A stretch of 64,000 bases of DNA from the NCBI GenBank assembly GCA_973895155.1, contig OZ316896.1:186001-250000 (forward strand). The letters are read 5' to 3'. The notes under the pieces were generated by a model that was not told the DNA's origin, made no database searches, and worked only from the letters and a program-made list of their open reading frames with translations. The DNA comes from Marsupella aquatica. Its lineage: Eukaryota; Marchantiophyta. The translations under genes and the position numbers were made by a program. This document shows, piece by piece, positions 44,865 through 55,049 of this stretch. Within the stretch, counting starts at the first letter, position 1. Each line of letters starts with the position of its first letter.

Positions 44865-47800
44865 GAAAAATTGACCAAGGTACAGCTAGAGTTAGCCAAT
44901 ACAAAGGAAGAAGTACAGGGCCTTAATCGGCAAGTTGAGAGACTCAGATCAAAGGCTAAGGAGCAGCTCACTCAGAGTAATAAAGCCTTGGCAGAATCCC
45001 AGAGGAAGCAAAACAAGCTACTCGACCGGCTAGAGGCCATGCGTGAAAAGCATGAGGAGACAACTTGTACAACTGCCAATGACCACCTAAACCGAGTACA
45101 ACAAATATGGAAGGAGCTTCAGGTGGAGTTAACAAAGACAAAGGAGGCATGGACGGATGAGGTCACAAAGTTGGAGGCCATCAACGACTCGCAGAAAGCA
45201 GCTTTAGATAAGAAGGAGTTTGAGATTGTGCAAATCTTAAATGAGGAGCTAAAGGCCGCCAAGGAAGAGATATTGCGGCTTAACGATGAAGTAGAAGACT
45301 TATCTCAGGAGTTGGAGGAGGCCAAGGATAAGATGGTCGGGTTGCAGAGGCATGCTGACAATCAAATTGAGAAGCTAAAGAAGTATGCCAAAGTGGGACA
45401 AGGGTCACCGACTGGAAGGCTTCCCGTTAGTGGCATGGTAGTCGGAAATACTGCGATGCCAAAGCCGAGCTCAATGTTGTTAGAGGTGACTGGGGGAAAG
45501 CAATGCAGTTGGTGGCGGATCTGGCAAAAACATTCATGGGGCCAGCAGGTAATAATGGAATGCCCCTTTAGGCCATGCCAGAAGAGGTCAACATCATGGC
45601 CGCTCACATTTGTGGTACTGTAGTTGTGAAGGCAACTGTGGTAGAGGTAAGTAATGCGGATCAACTTGGAGCTGCGGTGACAGGTTCTGACACTAGTACT
45701 GCTTCCATGGATTACAAGAACATGAAACCGTGGGTGATCGAGACCGAGCGCATTGGGGAGCAAGCTTGGATAGAGGAAGTGAAGGCCAATGCTATCCAAT
45801 GAGGATGTTGCCAATGCCGCAAAACTGGAACCCAAAGCCAAAGCAAAGGAAGCCAAGGGGAGCAAGCCAAAGCCGGATGCAGAGGAATGCGCGCAGAGTC
45901 GAAAGGTTCGGGATTGCCTCCGGTCATCTGACAATTAAGGCGGGCCAGTCGTCAGTTGGAAGGAGGACGTGGCGAAAGGAGAAGGACTTGGGCTAGAAGA
46001 GCGCGGCCGTTGTAGGATTTGGACAAGGCAAGTAGCGCTCTATCGGCTTATATTGCTTAGATAGTATTAGGAGTCCGGGTCCCTCAGGTTCCGGCTTAGT
46101 CAGGTTGAATTTGTTTTAGATTAATAAACAAGAATATCACGGTGGAAGGTCGTGATTGAGTGGTTAGGATTTCCGCGGTTCTTTGAGGTTACGTTGCAAG
46201 GATAAAAACCTAGACAGCGTGGCTTGGGGGCTTTTTCTTAGTCAAGACTTTAGTGTAAATTTGTATTATTGTGAGCACAGGAAGTGTGATGCCTAGCCAG
46301 GAATCATTAGGCCAGTGTAAATAGTAAAATCAGGAGTGTACCCTAGGAAACACCTTAGTATAGTAACAAAAACAGGGAAATATAAACAATTAAGGGTGAC
46401 TATGGAACCCGAGCCAAGGCTGAAAGTAAGGACGTTGGGGGAGGGAACACAATTAGGGTTAGGGCGCGCTAAGTACCGGCGGCTATGGGTAACCAACGGA
46501 AAGGAAGACCAGCCCAAAGGGGGGGGTAAGGACCAAGCGCAAAGAATGGCGGCTCATTTGCAAGCACAAACCAAGCGGACAACTACGGGAGGCCAACTGC
46601 TGTCCGCTACTCAGGCAAGCACTCGGGGTGGAAGCAGATACCGACAATCAACTCAAGAAGGGTATGAGCAACGTCAATCAAGCTGCTCATTTTTGGAGAT
46701 GCCTGTTAGAACGGGCAACTGAGTACATTGGGACCTACCAGGACAAAGAATTGAGAGAGAGCGGCTCGAGAACGGTAGGAGCTTGCTCGACTGTGGGAGC
46801 TGCAGAAGTTTGCTTTCTTAGGAGGAGAACTCATTACGGCTGAATTCTTGTGGACGCCTACTGCCGACGAACTCGACGATCTTCTATTTTGTGAGAACAA
46901 AATAGTCGGCATCCGGGAGGCCATCAACCATTGCAATGACATACACTGGGAGTTGAAGGGTAGCACAGAGGGGTGGACGAAGGCAACCGTGCTAGGAGAA
47001 ACATCCACGGCAGCCGCTATGAAGAGGAAAGGGAACAACAATAAAGAAGCCACCCCTGCAAAAAGAACGAGCTTGGCGACACCTAGGAAACCAGCAGAGC
47101 AGGGAAGCAGGAAGCAGGAGGCAGGCGGAAGCCAAAGAGGAGGAGGTCAACCCCATCAATGTCGTTCCAACAAGAGATGACACCTGGAAAGGCTGGGCGG
47201 CGACCCTCCCCGAGGAGGAGCAATTACACTTTGCACGGGAAGAGGATGCATGCTTTACGGCTATGCAGACTCGGAAATACCAAGGCTTCATGGCCGGATC
47301 CGGCTTGGAAGCCTTCGTAAAGTTACCATGGCTGAAACCGGAGGTGCCGGATTCAGACTAACTAGAATTTGTGGGATCATGGGAGCCCGAGACCAATTCC
47401 ACAAGGGTATATGGGAAGGATTTCTATCTCACTCCCCGGGTGATTGCCGAAGTGTTTGGCTTGCCGATGGGCAATAAGACCAAAGTAGATACCAGGAAGA
47501 CCTTGCCAGACAAGGAGTTTTGGTTGTTTCCAGGGCCATCAACAAAGAATGGCTTCTTCCAAAACACCTGCACCAACCCGCACATAGGAGAAATGATCAA
47601 TTTCTTGCGGGTGACCATGCATTGTAACTTGCCAAAGGCAGAGATCGGCAAGGCACAGGTCTATCTGGCGGAGAGGCCAGACCCAAGCCGAGACTACAAT
47701 GGGTACCTCCTCACCCAACTAAAGAAGATCTTGAAGGAGGAACAACTGGTGATCGACATGGGAAGCGTGTCCCGGCTTGGTTATCATATGCCGTTGTTGT

Positions 47801-48921
47801 GCCGGTATGCCCGAAGTCAGATATTCGCCCCGGTACTACCCCTGCAAGCAAGAGCACCAGAGGAGGTTCCGGAACCAAGGCCGGCAACAGAGGAACCGAC
47901 CCAGCCCGACAGTCCTACAATCAAGCAGGTGTTTAGGCCGAGGAAGGAGGACTTGCCAATGCAGCAACCAGGCATGCAGAATCTGCTGGAGAAGGAAAGG
48001 AGAACGGCAACGGCAACCGGACCGGTACAGAATACTGCTCCCAAAGTCGGTCTTAGCCAACTTACCAGGGAAAACCCCTTTACCGGGGTCAAGGAGAGAA
48101 GGAGGCCGGAACACGAGCCGGGAGTCCGAATGTATGTAGGAGCTTCAAGTCCCAAAGCCGAGGAAAAGTAGCCCCAAGCTCCGGGTCACGACAGGGAGAA
48201 GATGAGATCAACGTGGAAGCCAGAGGAACCAGGACCTGTGATCTGTGAGGCCGTGTTCACGGCAAGACCAAGATAGTAGCGGGGGGAGCCGGTAGTCCAA
48301 GCCAAGGAGGAGGCGGTAGAAGGCTACGACAATGATGACTCCGGCTACGGGTCGGACCATCATGTTCCAGGAATAAGGACCTATGGCAGGTTCATCCCCA
48401 CTCTTCCAAGAGTAGTTCGATGGGACCCGACCCAGCAGAGCAGCCCCGAGTCTCCCCCACCAGATGTCGCTCCCCCGAGCTTCGACGACATAAAACAAAC
48501 GGCACAGGAATTTCAAGAACGACTCAGGGAGGAAGAAGAGGCAGCCCTGGCTAGGGAGAAGGATTTACCAGGAGGAGAATGGCCAGAGGACATCAGGCGG
48601 CTTGCAGAAAAACAAAGCAGCCCTCCAGCCACGTTAGAAGAAATTCGCAAGACGGCTTGGGAATAAAGGCCGTATGGATGATGCCAATGACTTCTACTCA
48701 CTCTGCCTATGCTAAAGAACGAGCCATGGAGTACGGGGAGATGTGTGGGGAACTTGCGCTCGGCATCTTTGGGGAGGAGTTGGAGCAGGGACCTTTTTTC
48801 CAGAGGGAAATGTTGGAGAAGCGCCGATTAGAAGAAGCGGTGGCTTTGGAGAGAAGCAAGAAGGACAAGGGCATCTGTCGGCTTAGGGCAAGGGAAGCCA
48901 AGGTAGAAGATCTGAAGGCGG

Positions 48922-50045
48922 TGTCCGGGTGACCGTGTTTTCTGGAAAGAGCATGTTGGCTCTTTTGAAGTTAACCTTGCATGCTCATAAGTTCTACACT
49001 AAAATCAAAATGATAATTCTAGTAACAAGGGTAGTGGGTATTAAGAAAGGTTCAGGTGAAACTAAAATACTGTTAAACCCTACTTCACCATACTTGCGGA
49101 CCAACACAACACGAAAATTAGTTTTCTTACGACATATGATCCTAATATCTCCAAGAGAAAATGAAACAGGAATATCATCCAGACTCCTATTTAGATCCAT
49201 GACTTCAATAAAGGACAAAGATGATGCACTCCCACTCCTCTCAGTACGACACCACTGGGTATATTATTGGCTCATTAGAAACCATAACAGCAGTTGCAAA
49301 CTGAGCTCCAAAATGATAAGTTAGATGTTGCCTCATAGATGGTTTGTCTAAAAGATGGACTCTAATCAAAAACGGATTACAAAGGGGAAGATCAGGGATA
49401 ACTCTCTCTCCTGGATTCATGATGGCTCTCCTATTCCTTTGCTATCCGGGCCAAAGGACGCCCCACTACTATGTTCAAGGCACAAAAGAGCTTCACAACC
49501 TTGAATGATAAACACTGCGGAATGAGGGGAGAGTGCCCCTCACCACTTTATTTATAGTGCACACCAAGTGGGCATGGATCAAGCCCAAGCACTTGGATGA
49601 AGGCCAAGTGTCAAACATCTAATACCTAAGAGTGTGCTAGTACTGTTCATAGTTGGTGAAACTACTTTTAGTAGGTGGAACTACCATGCATTGGTGGAAC
49701 TACTGTGCGTTGGTGGAACTACTATGCGTTGGTGGACCTACTATGCGTTGGTGGACCTACTATGCGTTGGTGGACCTACTGTGCGTTGGTGGACTTACTA
49801 TGCGTTGATAAAACTACTATGCGCTGGTGGACCTACTGTGTGTTGGTAGAACTACTGTGCGTTAGTGAATATTATTGTAGTTGATAGAACTACTCATATG
49901 CATTGGTGGAACTACTATAGTCCGTTAATATAGCTAAAGAAGTTTAATAAAGTCAAAATTTAATAATCTAACTACTAAATTACTTATATAATCTATAGCA
50001 TATTAAAACAAACAATTTTTTATAACTTAAGAGAAAATCACGACA
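48922..50045. mobile_element. LTR-like insertion (1124 bp) in solo LTR E
   Basis: The ends are TGTCCGGGTGACC...ATCACGACA, flanked by GCGG at 48918-48921 and 50046-50049. Removing it rejoins GAAGATCTGAAGGCGG to CCAAGAAAGCCCAAG, as in copies C and F. The TG...CA ends suggest a solo LTR of another family. The 4-bp duplication is shorter than usual. Confidence 0.7.
49654..49918. repeat. 18-bp minisatellite (~14 units)
   Basis: The unit approximates GGTGGACCTACTATGCGT plus T-variants, with GTGGAACTACT and GTAGAACTACT variants towards the edges. It sits inside the 48922-50045 insertion and gives spurious Trp/Leu/Val-rich open frames. Confidence 0.85.
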
Positions 50046-51918
50046 GCGGCCAAGAAAGCCCAAGATGAGCTGCGGATTAAGCGGCATGAGCTCAACATCA
50101 TGCAGGGGCAATTGGATACCGCGTAGTCTGATAATCAGATTATCAAGGATAAATTGACTCGGACCCAGGATGAGCTGGCCGATTCGATCAAGGAGAAGGA
50201 GAAGTGGAAGCGAGAGCTGAGAGACGCAGAGGAGGCCCACATAGCAGCCAACAATCGGGCCATGGCAGAAACTCAGAGAAGGGAAAGGGCGCTGAAGGGG
50301 GAACTTGAGGATATCCGCGGAGCCCTTGAGCAAAAGGAAGCCGAGTTAGGAAAATCCTATCAGACGATCATTGTGCTATGGCAGGAGCTCGCATCCATGA
50401 CGGCCAGCTTCAAGGCCGACCTCCGTGAGAAAGACAACCAGCTTGATCAGACTTATGCCAAGATGAATAAAATGGAGTCTGAAGTCGTTACGAAGCTCGA
50501 CAAGGAGCTGAGAGCAACCCAAGAGGAGAGGGCTACCTTAAAGAAGGAATTGGAGGAAGCCCAAAAGGAGCGGGAGGAGGTGTGCAAGGACCTGGATGAA
50601 TTGCAGGAGGAGTTGGAGGAAAGCACGTGGAAGATGGAGAACTTACAGCGGCGAGCCGACAACCAAACGGAGCGGCTGAAAAAATAGGCCGCAGTATTTA
50701 AGTGCTTGGCTTCCTCAGGTCCAACTCCAATTGGGGCAACCAAGTTGCCAGGAGTAGTACTGGCCGAAGGATAAGCCGAGACACTTGCACCGGTGCAGGA
50801 GGTAAGTGGCAAGGGGAAGGGGCCAGCTGCCGAAGCAAAGAAGAAGAAGAAGCGGAAACCTTCTGGGTCAGGGAGTAATACGGCTCCTCAAGCCGTTGTG
50901 ACCAAGGAGGTAAACCCAACACCAACCTCCGGCAGGGTCACGGTAGAGGATCCAATTGCCCTAGAAGGCGGGGATGGCAAAACCGAGGCCAGGATACTCG
51001 GTGATGAAGCCAGGGTACCGAATCCACCACTAGAGCATGTCAGGGAGGCCGTGGCCGATGCTGAGGCCGAAGCCAAGGGTGGACCCAGTCAGGCCGATGA
51101 AGAGTTGACTTGGTCCGGAGCAGGTAATCTGTCAGAGGATGGACCTACGGTAGTGGTTGCGGAGGAAGTGTTGGGGGCATCCGATCCATTGAGGACCAGA
51201 CACCGTTGTCATGATGGTGGTGGAGGGCCGCTCCTTTTAAGGAGGGCGGACGTGGAGGGAGGAGGCGTGAGTGAGTAGGGCGGGCTCAGATCTCCAAGCT
51301 TAGATTAGGATCAGGACCAAGGGGCGGCCCTGACACTTAGCTTAGTGGGATTGCGGATCCACTGGTAAGAGCAACACTTGTGCTCCTGCCTCGCTGTACA
51401 TAGATAGATTACAGTTAGGTAGATTAGGCTTACGCTGCAAGGAATTAGGCGGATCCACTACTAGGATAAGTACCTGGGCAGTGGGGAGTTTAGGGCCTTC
51501 TTCCTTAGCAAGTTTTTAGTGCATTAGGGATCAAGTAGTTAAAGAAGCTATCGGTTAGTTATACTGTGACCCTTGTGTATATTCATGTTTCCTCATACCT
51601 AAGAGATGAATAGAGTTGGCCTCACAGCTTAGTTTGCAGATCTTGTATATGAGAAGTACTGTTTGTATGGCAAGTGCATGGTATAACTCACTCAGAAGGA
51701 GTCATTTTGCTGTTTGTGTGTCACATTAACCTGTTTGAAGATTGCCCACATCAACCAAGAAGGGAGTAAGCAAGGTAGTAAGAGTTGGATGTGTCGAGCT
51801 GAGAGAGGTCTTAGCGGCTTACCCAAACCAGTTGGGGATGATTCCGGCGGCGGAATCCAAACATACCTAAAGGAAAACCAAGAGAGGAGGACAAGGGAAG
51901 GCCTAGAATAGGCCGGCT

Positions 51919-53262
51919 ATCAACAACTTGCATGAGAACTAATGAGTTATTTACCACTAAATATCTTATAATACTGTCCTTTAATGTCAACCAGGTCCTA
52001 TTGGGGGGTCCTCCTTGGGCATTTATTGCTATCATGTCAAAATACTCACACTCATAGGTAGTTTGGTTTCCGCCACCAGAAATTTAGATTATGCTTGAAA
52101 CTACCTTCAACTCACACACTCTCAACTCTCATCCTTCTCCCATAAAACCCAAATATTCATAGCTGTCACCTATGAACCATCTTCCTTCCCTACCCTAATC
52201 AATGACCTTAGTACTCACTTAAACTTCTTTCATCCCCAAGTCTAACCGATGAGTCTTGACTTGCCTCAAGCTCCTGCCCAAGATCTTCAACCACACATCT
52301 CTAGCTTGTGACCAACTCAATATCTAAGCTTTCTCTTATCACTAACAAAACACTATTAATAACACAACTTCAAAATGCACAATCTTCCACCTCTCAACTT
52401 CAACATAACAAATGCCAAGGCCTTAGATCTTCATCCACTTCTCCATTGGAGCACAATCAACAACCTAGCTTCCTTCAACATAGGTGCATGTACACATCAA
52501 GGTGTGGTTTCAAAGTAAAAGCATTTTACTACACACACAATGAGGTTCATACATGGCACAAACTCCCCATCCAAGCACTACTCCTCAAGCTAGAGCAAGT
52601 ATGTGCAAGAACACAATGGAGGAATGGACATTGGCCTCAAGGAAAACTTCACTTCTTATACAATTCCTACTAAGCTACTACCCCACAAAGTCCAAAATAG
52701 TGGTGTGCACCAAGGCCCAAGTCCACAAAGACCAAAGACCAAGGACCAAGGACCAGGTAGTAGATAGCCCACCAAGGACAAGGTAGTAGATAGCCCACCA
52801 AGGACCAAGGACCCAAGTAGCTCGGTCAATTGGTGAAGTCTTTGCCACCTACCTACCTAGTTAACTTTTAACTATGGTAATTTCATGTTTTTACCTTTTC
52901 TCTAATATCTTGGAAATCTGAAAATATAATGGCTTGAATTATTTTCCTATCCATTGCTATAAGATATTTTCCCTATATTTTGGCATCAAAATTTATTTAT
53001 AGCTATAACTCCTCAACCCTAAGCCAAATTATTATTTTTAGTACATATATTTTCTTGCCCAAGTAAGGTCTAGTTTTGGGTCGGAGGATTCCTGAAATGG
53101 TGTCATCATTTCAAAAATATATTTTTTAAGTCCACAAACTCATAAGAGGCCATATAAACCTTCTCTAACTACTATTTTAACTCTTTATCTACCTTGGACC
53201 TAGAGAGAAAGCACTCACAGTTACTATAAAATTATTGTTTTTAGGTTTTTAGAGGTCTCACA
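51919..53262. mobile_element. Unclassified 1344-bp insertion with 6-bp target duplication
   Basis: It is flanked by CCGGCT at 51913-51918 and 53263-53268, splitting a sequence that is continuous in LTRs C and F (GGCCGGCTACG). The complementary strand begins TGTGAGACCTCTAAAAACC, LTR-like, but ends ...GTTGTTGAT, not CA. It is AT-rich with no credible gene. A short repeat based on CCAAGGACCAAGGAC lies at 52,725-52,815. Confidence 0.6.
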
Positions 53263-53972
53263 CCGGCTACGTATCTCATGACCCGATGAAGGATCTGTCT
53301 AGTATATGTGAGTAAAGTGTTAATAGTAATAGTAGTAGAAGGAAATTAGCAGCGTCCCATGCCGCTAAACCTCAAAATCGGCCTTGCCAAGAGCAAAACC
53401 TACGAGAATTGGCTTGTGCAGAGGGGTTTCTTGGGTTTAGGGAGCCATGGGATGCACCACAGGAAGCTCTCGGCTAAATCTAGACCGCGGGGTATTAGTA
53501 AATCACAAGTTCCCATGGATTTATGTGCAATTGTTTGAATTGAGTTGGCCTTGTTGCCTAGTTCGCAGACTCTTGCCAACCAAGAAGTTGTGTGTTGTGA
53601 TATTTGTTGCTTGATCGATTTAAGTCAGATAGAGTGAAATTGTTGAGCAAAGTATGATCTCATTGTCTTGATTGGATACTGCCAAATCAAACTCTGAGAG
53701 AAAAGTGAGGTATTGAGAGTGTTAGTCGGTTAAAGTGTGGGTTGAGTCAGTCTAAGAAAGACATTCAGCCAACTTAAGAAATTAAGCCGTAGAGGTACAT
53801 TTTGGGGCGGAATACAAATATACCCGACAAAGTTAAGGAGAAATTAGGTGTCTCTGTAGTGCACGATTCACAAGTCCAGTGAAAGAATTGGTCGAGCCAA
53901 GTGTGGATCAAAGGGTAGGCCGCGTTTCCAAGCCGGATAGCTGCCAAACTCCTAGAAGCCGGACATAAATAA

Positions 53973-54242
53973 GTGGTTTATGATCGGTTGCTGGTAGTTC
54001 TTGGGGTTAGAGGTGCCAGGAAATGTGCCACAGACCCTCTATGGACTAAGCTCAATGAACAGTTTGAGCAAGAGTGTGCTGCATCAGAGGAGTTCAAAGT
54101 CCTTAAGGACAAGATGTTTTGGGTTTTTGATGGAAACCACAGATACACAGCTTGGTCCATAGCTGCTTCTGAGTATCCAGATCAATTGTGTGACGCCGCC
54201 AACACAATTGGTGATCAGAAATATGGCTTAATCCATATTTAG
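53973..54242 (+). CDS. Unrecognised ORF fragment with a DGNHRYTAW motif
   Basis: This is an 89-codon open frame without an ATG at its start; the first codon is GTG, an in-frame TAA precedes it, and a splice acceptor (AAG) is possible just upstream. It holds VFDGNHRYTAW, which recalls the substrate loop of ParB/sulfiredoxin-like folds, but the family was not established. It could be a host exon lying between LTR D and the second CACTA element. The end of the frame contains an inverted repeat, CAATTGTGT...ACACAATTG (54,184-54,210). Confidence 0.35.
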   Translation: MVYDRLLVVLGVRGARKCATDPLWTKLNEQFEQECAASEEFKVLKDKMFWVFDGNHRYTAWSIAASEYPDQLCDAANTIGDQKYGLIHI

Positions 54243-54550
54243 CACGTACAAATTAGATGTAGGAATCCGTAGTTATTAGCGTAACAATACAATATTAGGT
54301 AGTCATAATGCTTAGGACAGGTTTGGCAATAATGGGAGTTTATGCTTGGGTTGGCGGCGCGGCACCTGACATACCGCCGGATTAGGAGTGCACGCGTTAT
54401 GGCTGTCAGCCTCGAGTCCGTATAACAATGCCAATATCAAATCTCTGCCATGCTCTGACCCGGACTGGAGGAGTGATCGATAAGCCTCAGGCGTGATAAG
54501 CTTAGCCTATCACAAGCAAGAGGGGCCGATCGATCGATGCACGGCAGGGG

Positions 54551-54558
54551 TATAAAAG
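54551..54558 (+). promoter_or_regulatory. TATA box
   Basis: TATAAAAG follows a GC-rich stretch (GGCAGGGG). It is 114 bases before the ATG of the next open frame, a normal distance for a plant promoter. GAGCTCATCCCC is repeated at 54561 and 54611 within the presumed leader. Confidence 0.5.
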
Positions 54559-54664
54559 GTGAGCTCATCCCCATCTTTGTTTTACCAGTTCTCTCCTCGC
54601 GCAAGCTTTGAGCTCATCCCCTCTGCACACTTAGTGATTCAGCCAACCCTCGACATCTTGCCAT

Positions 54665-54985
54665 ATGTCTATCACGGTTATGTCCAGTTTTGCTATCCGC
54701 TTCTGGTACCAATTCTTATGCATTGGTAATCATCTTGCGGCCTCACTTGCCAAGCACAACCTGCAACAATACAAAGCCATAAGGCATTACAAATGGCTTA
54801 TCCATTTGAACAAGCGCTCTCATTACGGGTCTCATTACAACAACAACGGCCTCAACCTTCCATTTGAGAGCAAGTACTGCCAAGAGGCAGAGATTTCTAG
54901 ATTCTTCTTTGAGGGAACTAAGTACCTCAATTTGGAAAGACGCTCCTCCGACTCCCGGATAAGATTTTCAAGATCCCTAACATAG
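54665..54985 (+). CDS. Hypothetical 106-codon ORF downstream of the TATA box
   Basis: The frame starts ATG (MSITVMSSFAIRFWYQF) and is rich in Tyr, His, Asn, Arg and Lys (HYKWLIHLNKRSHYGSHYNNN). No domain is recognised. It ends 64 bases before the CACTA terminus at 55050, so its gene may have been interrupted by that element. Coding status is uncertain. Confidence 0.35.
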   Translation: MSITVMSSFAIRFWYQFLCIGNHLAASLAKHNLQQYKAIRHYKWLIHLNKRSHYGSHYNNNGLNLPFESKYCQEAEISRFFFEGTKYLNLERRSSDSRIRFSRSLT

Positions 54986-55049
54986 TGGACTTACAGCGAC
55001 ATCACTTTGTAAAGTGGTGCAAGGATCGATTTACTTTGTAAAGTGGTTA

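Larger units (their letters stand above)
40136..45929 (+). pseudogene. LTR-borne ORF, copy D (divergent subfamily)
   Basis: The protein pattern matches copies A-C with many substitutions: KFWGCLFEEARQLIPTYKDKEPERAARER, then YSGYMNNIGLDGFVRLPW, then (after the 40709-43156 insert) ELTPALIKVVFALPQGNKTKVEQRKTLPD and CTNPHMGQLIDFLRVTLHC. Later come PVPGVRTLGRFCRRLPS, PPPDVTPREFN, YARDWAKEYGDMCGLLALEIFG, and a long coiled coil at 44,400-45,390. Lesions include a frameshift near 40,280, TGA in place of Trp near 43,257, a frameshift near 43,560, a TGA near 44,182, and the MITE-like insert. It ends in an Ala/Lys-rich tail near 45,929. It shows that the LTR frame is older than the other copies. Confidence 0.7.
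46664..51214 (+). pseudogene. LTR-borne ORF, copy E
   Basis: ATG 46664 (MSNVNQAAHFWRCLLERATEYI) lies 379 bases into the LTR. The frame shifts several times in the first 500 bases. It is readable at 46848-47180 and 47371-48171 (LTPRVIAEVFGLPMGNKTK, SRLGYHMPLLCRYAR), has a frame change and stops near 48,170-48,280 and 48,664, and holds a 1.1 kb insertion at 48922. The coiled coil resumes at 50,050-50,687 and ends in TAG where copies A-C read on. A five-base insertion near 51,183 disturbs the last codons. It is the most damaged of the canonical copies. Confidence 0.75.
46285..53461 (+). mobile_element. Solo LTR E (7177 bp with two insertions)
   Basis: It starts TGTGATGCCTAGCC and ends GCACCACA, with perfect GGAAG duplications at 46280-46284 and 53462-53466. 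Subtracting the insertions at 48922-50045 and 51919-53262 and their target duplications leaves ~4.70 kb, in line with LTR C (4691) and LTR F (4626). It lies in LTR D, in the same + orientation. Confidence 0.95.
39819..53960 (+). repeat. Diverged LTR D of the same superfamily, with nested insertions (limits approximate)
   Basis: The coding part 40136-45929 is a distant homologue of the LTR-borne ORF. The sequence after solo LTR E (53467-53930) matches the post-ORF part of the LTR: GAAGCTCTCGGC, GAGTTGGCCTTGTTGCCTAGTTCGCAG, then ATTTTGGGGCGGAATAC. The outer ends could not be fixed. The insertions are a solo LTR (40709-43156), a MITE-like element (44543-44864) and solo LTR E (46285-53461). Confidence 0.65.

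Noticed and set aside
49654-49918. Regular short repeats that might be taken for a CRISPR array
   Set aside because: Units are contiguous without spacers, degenerate, and lie in a plant transposon; this is a minisatellite.
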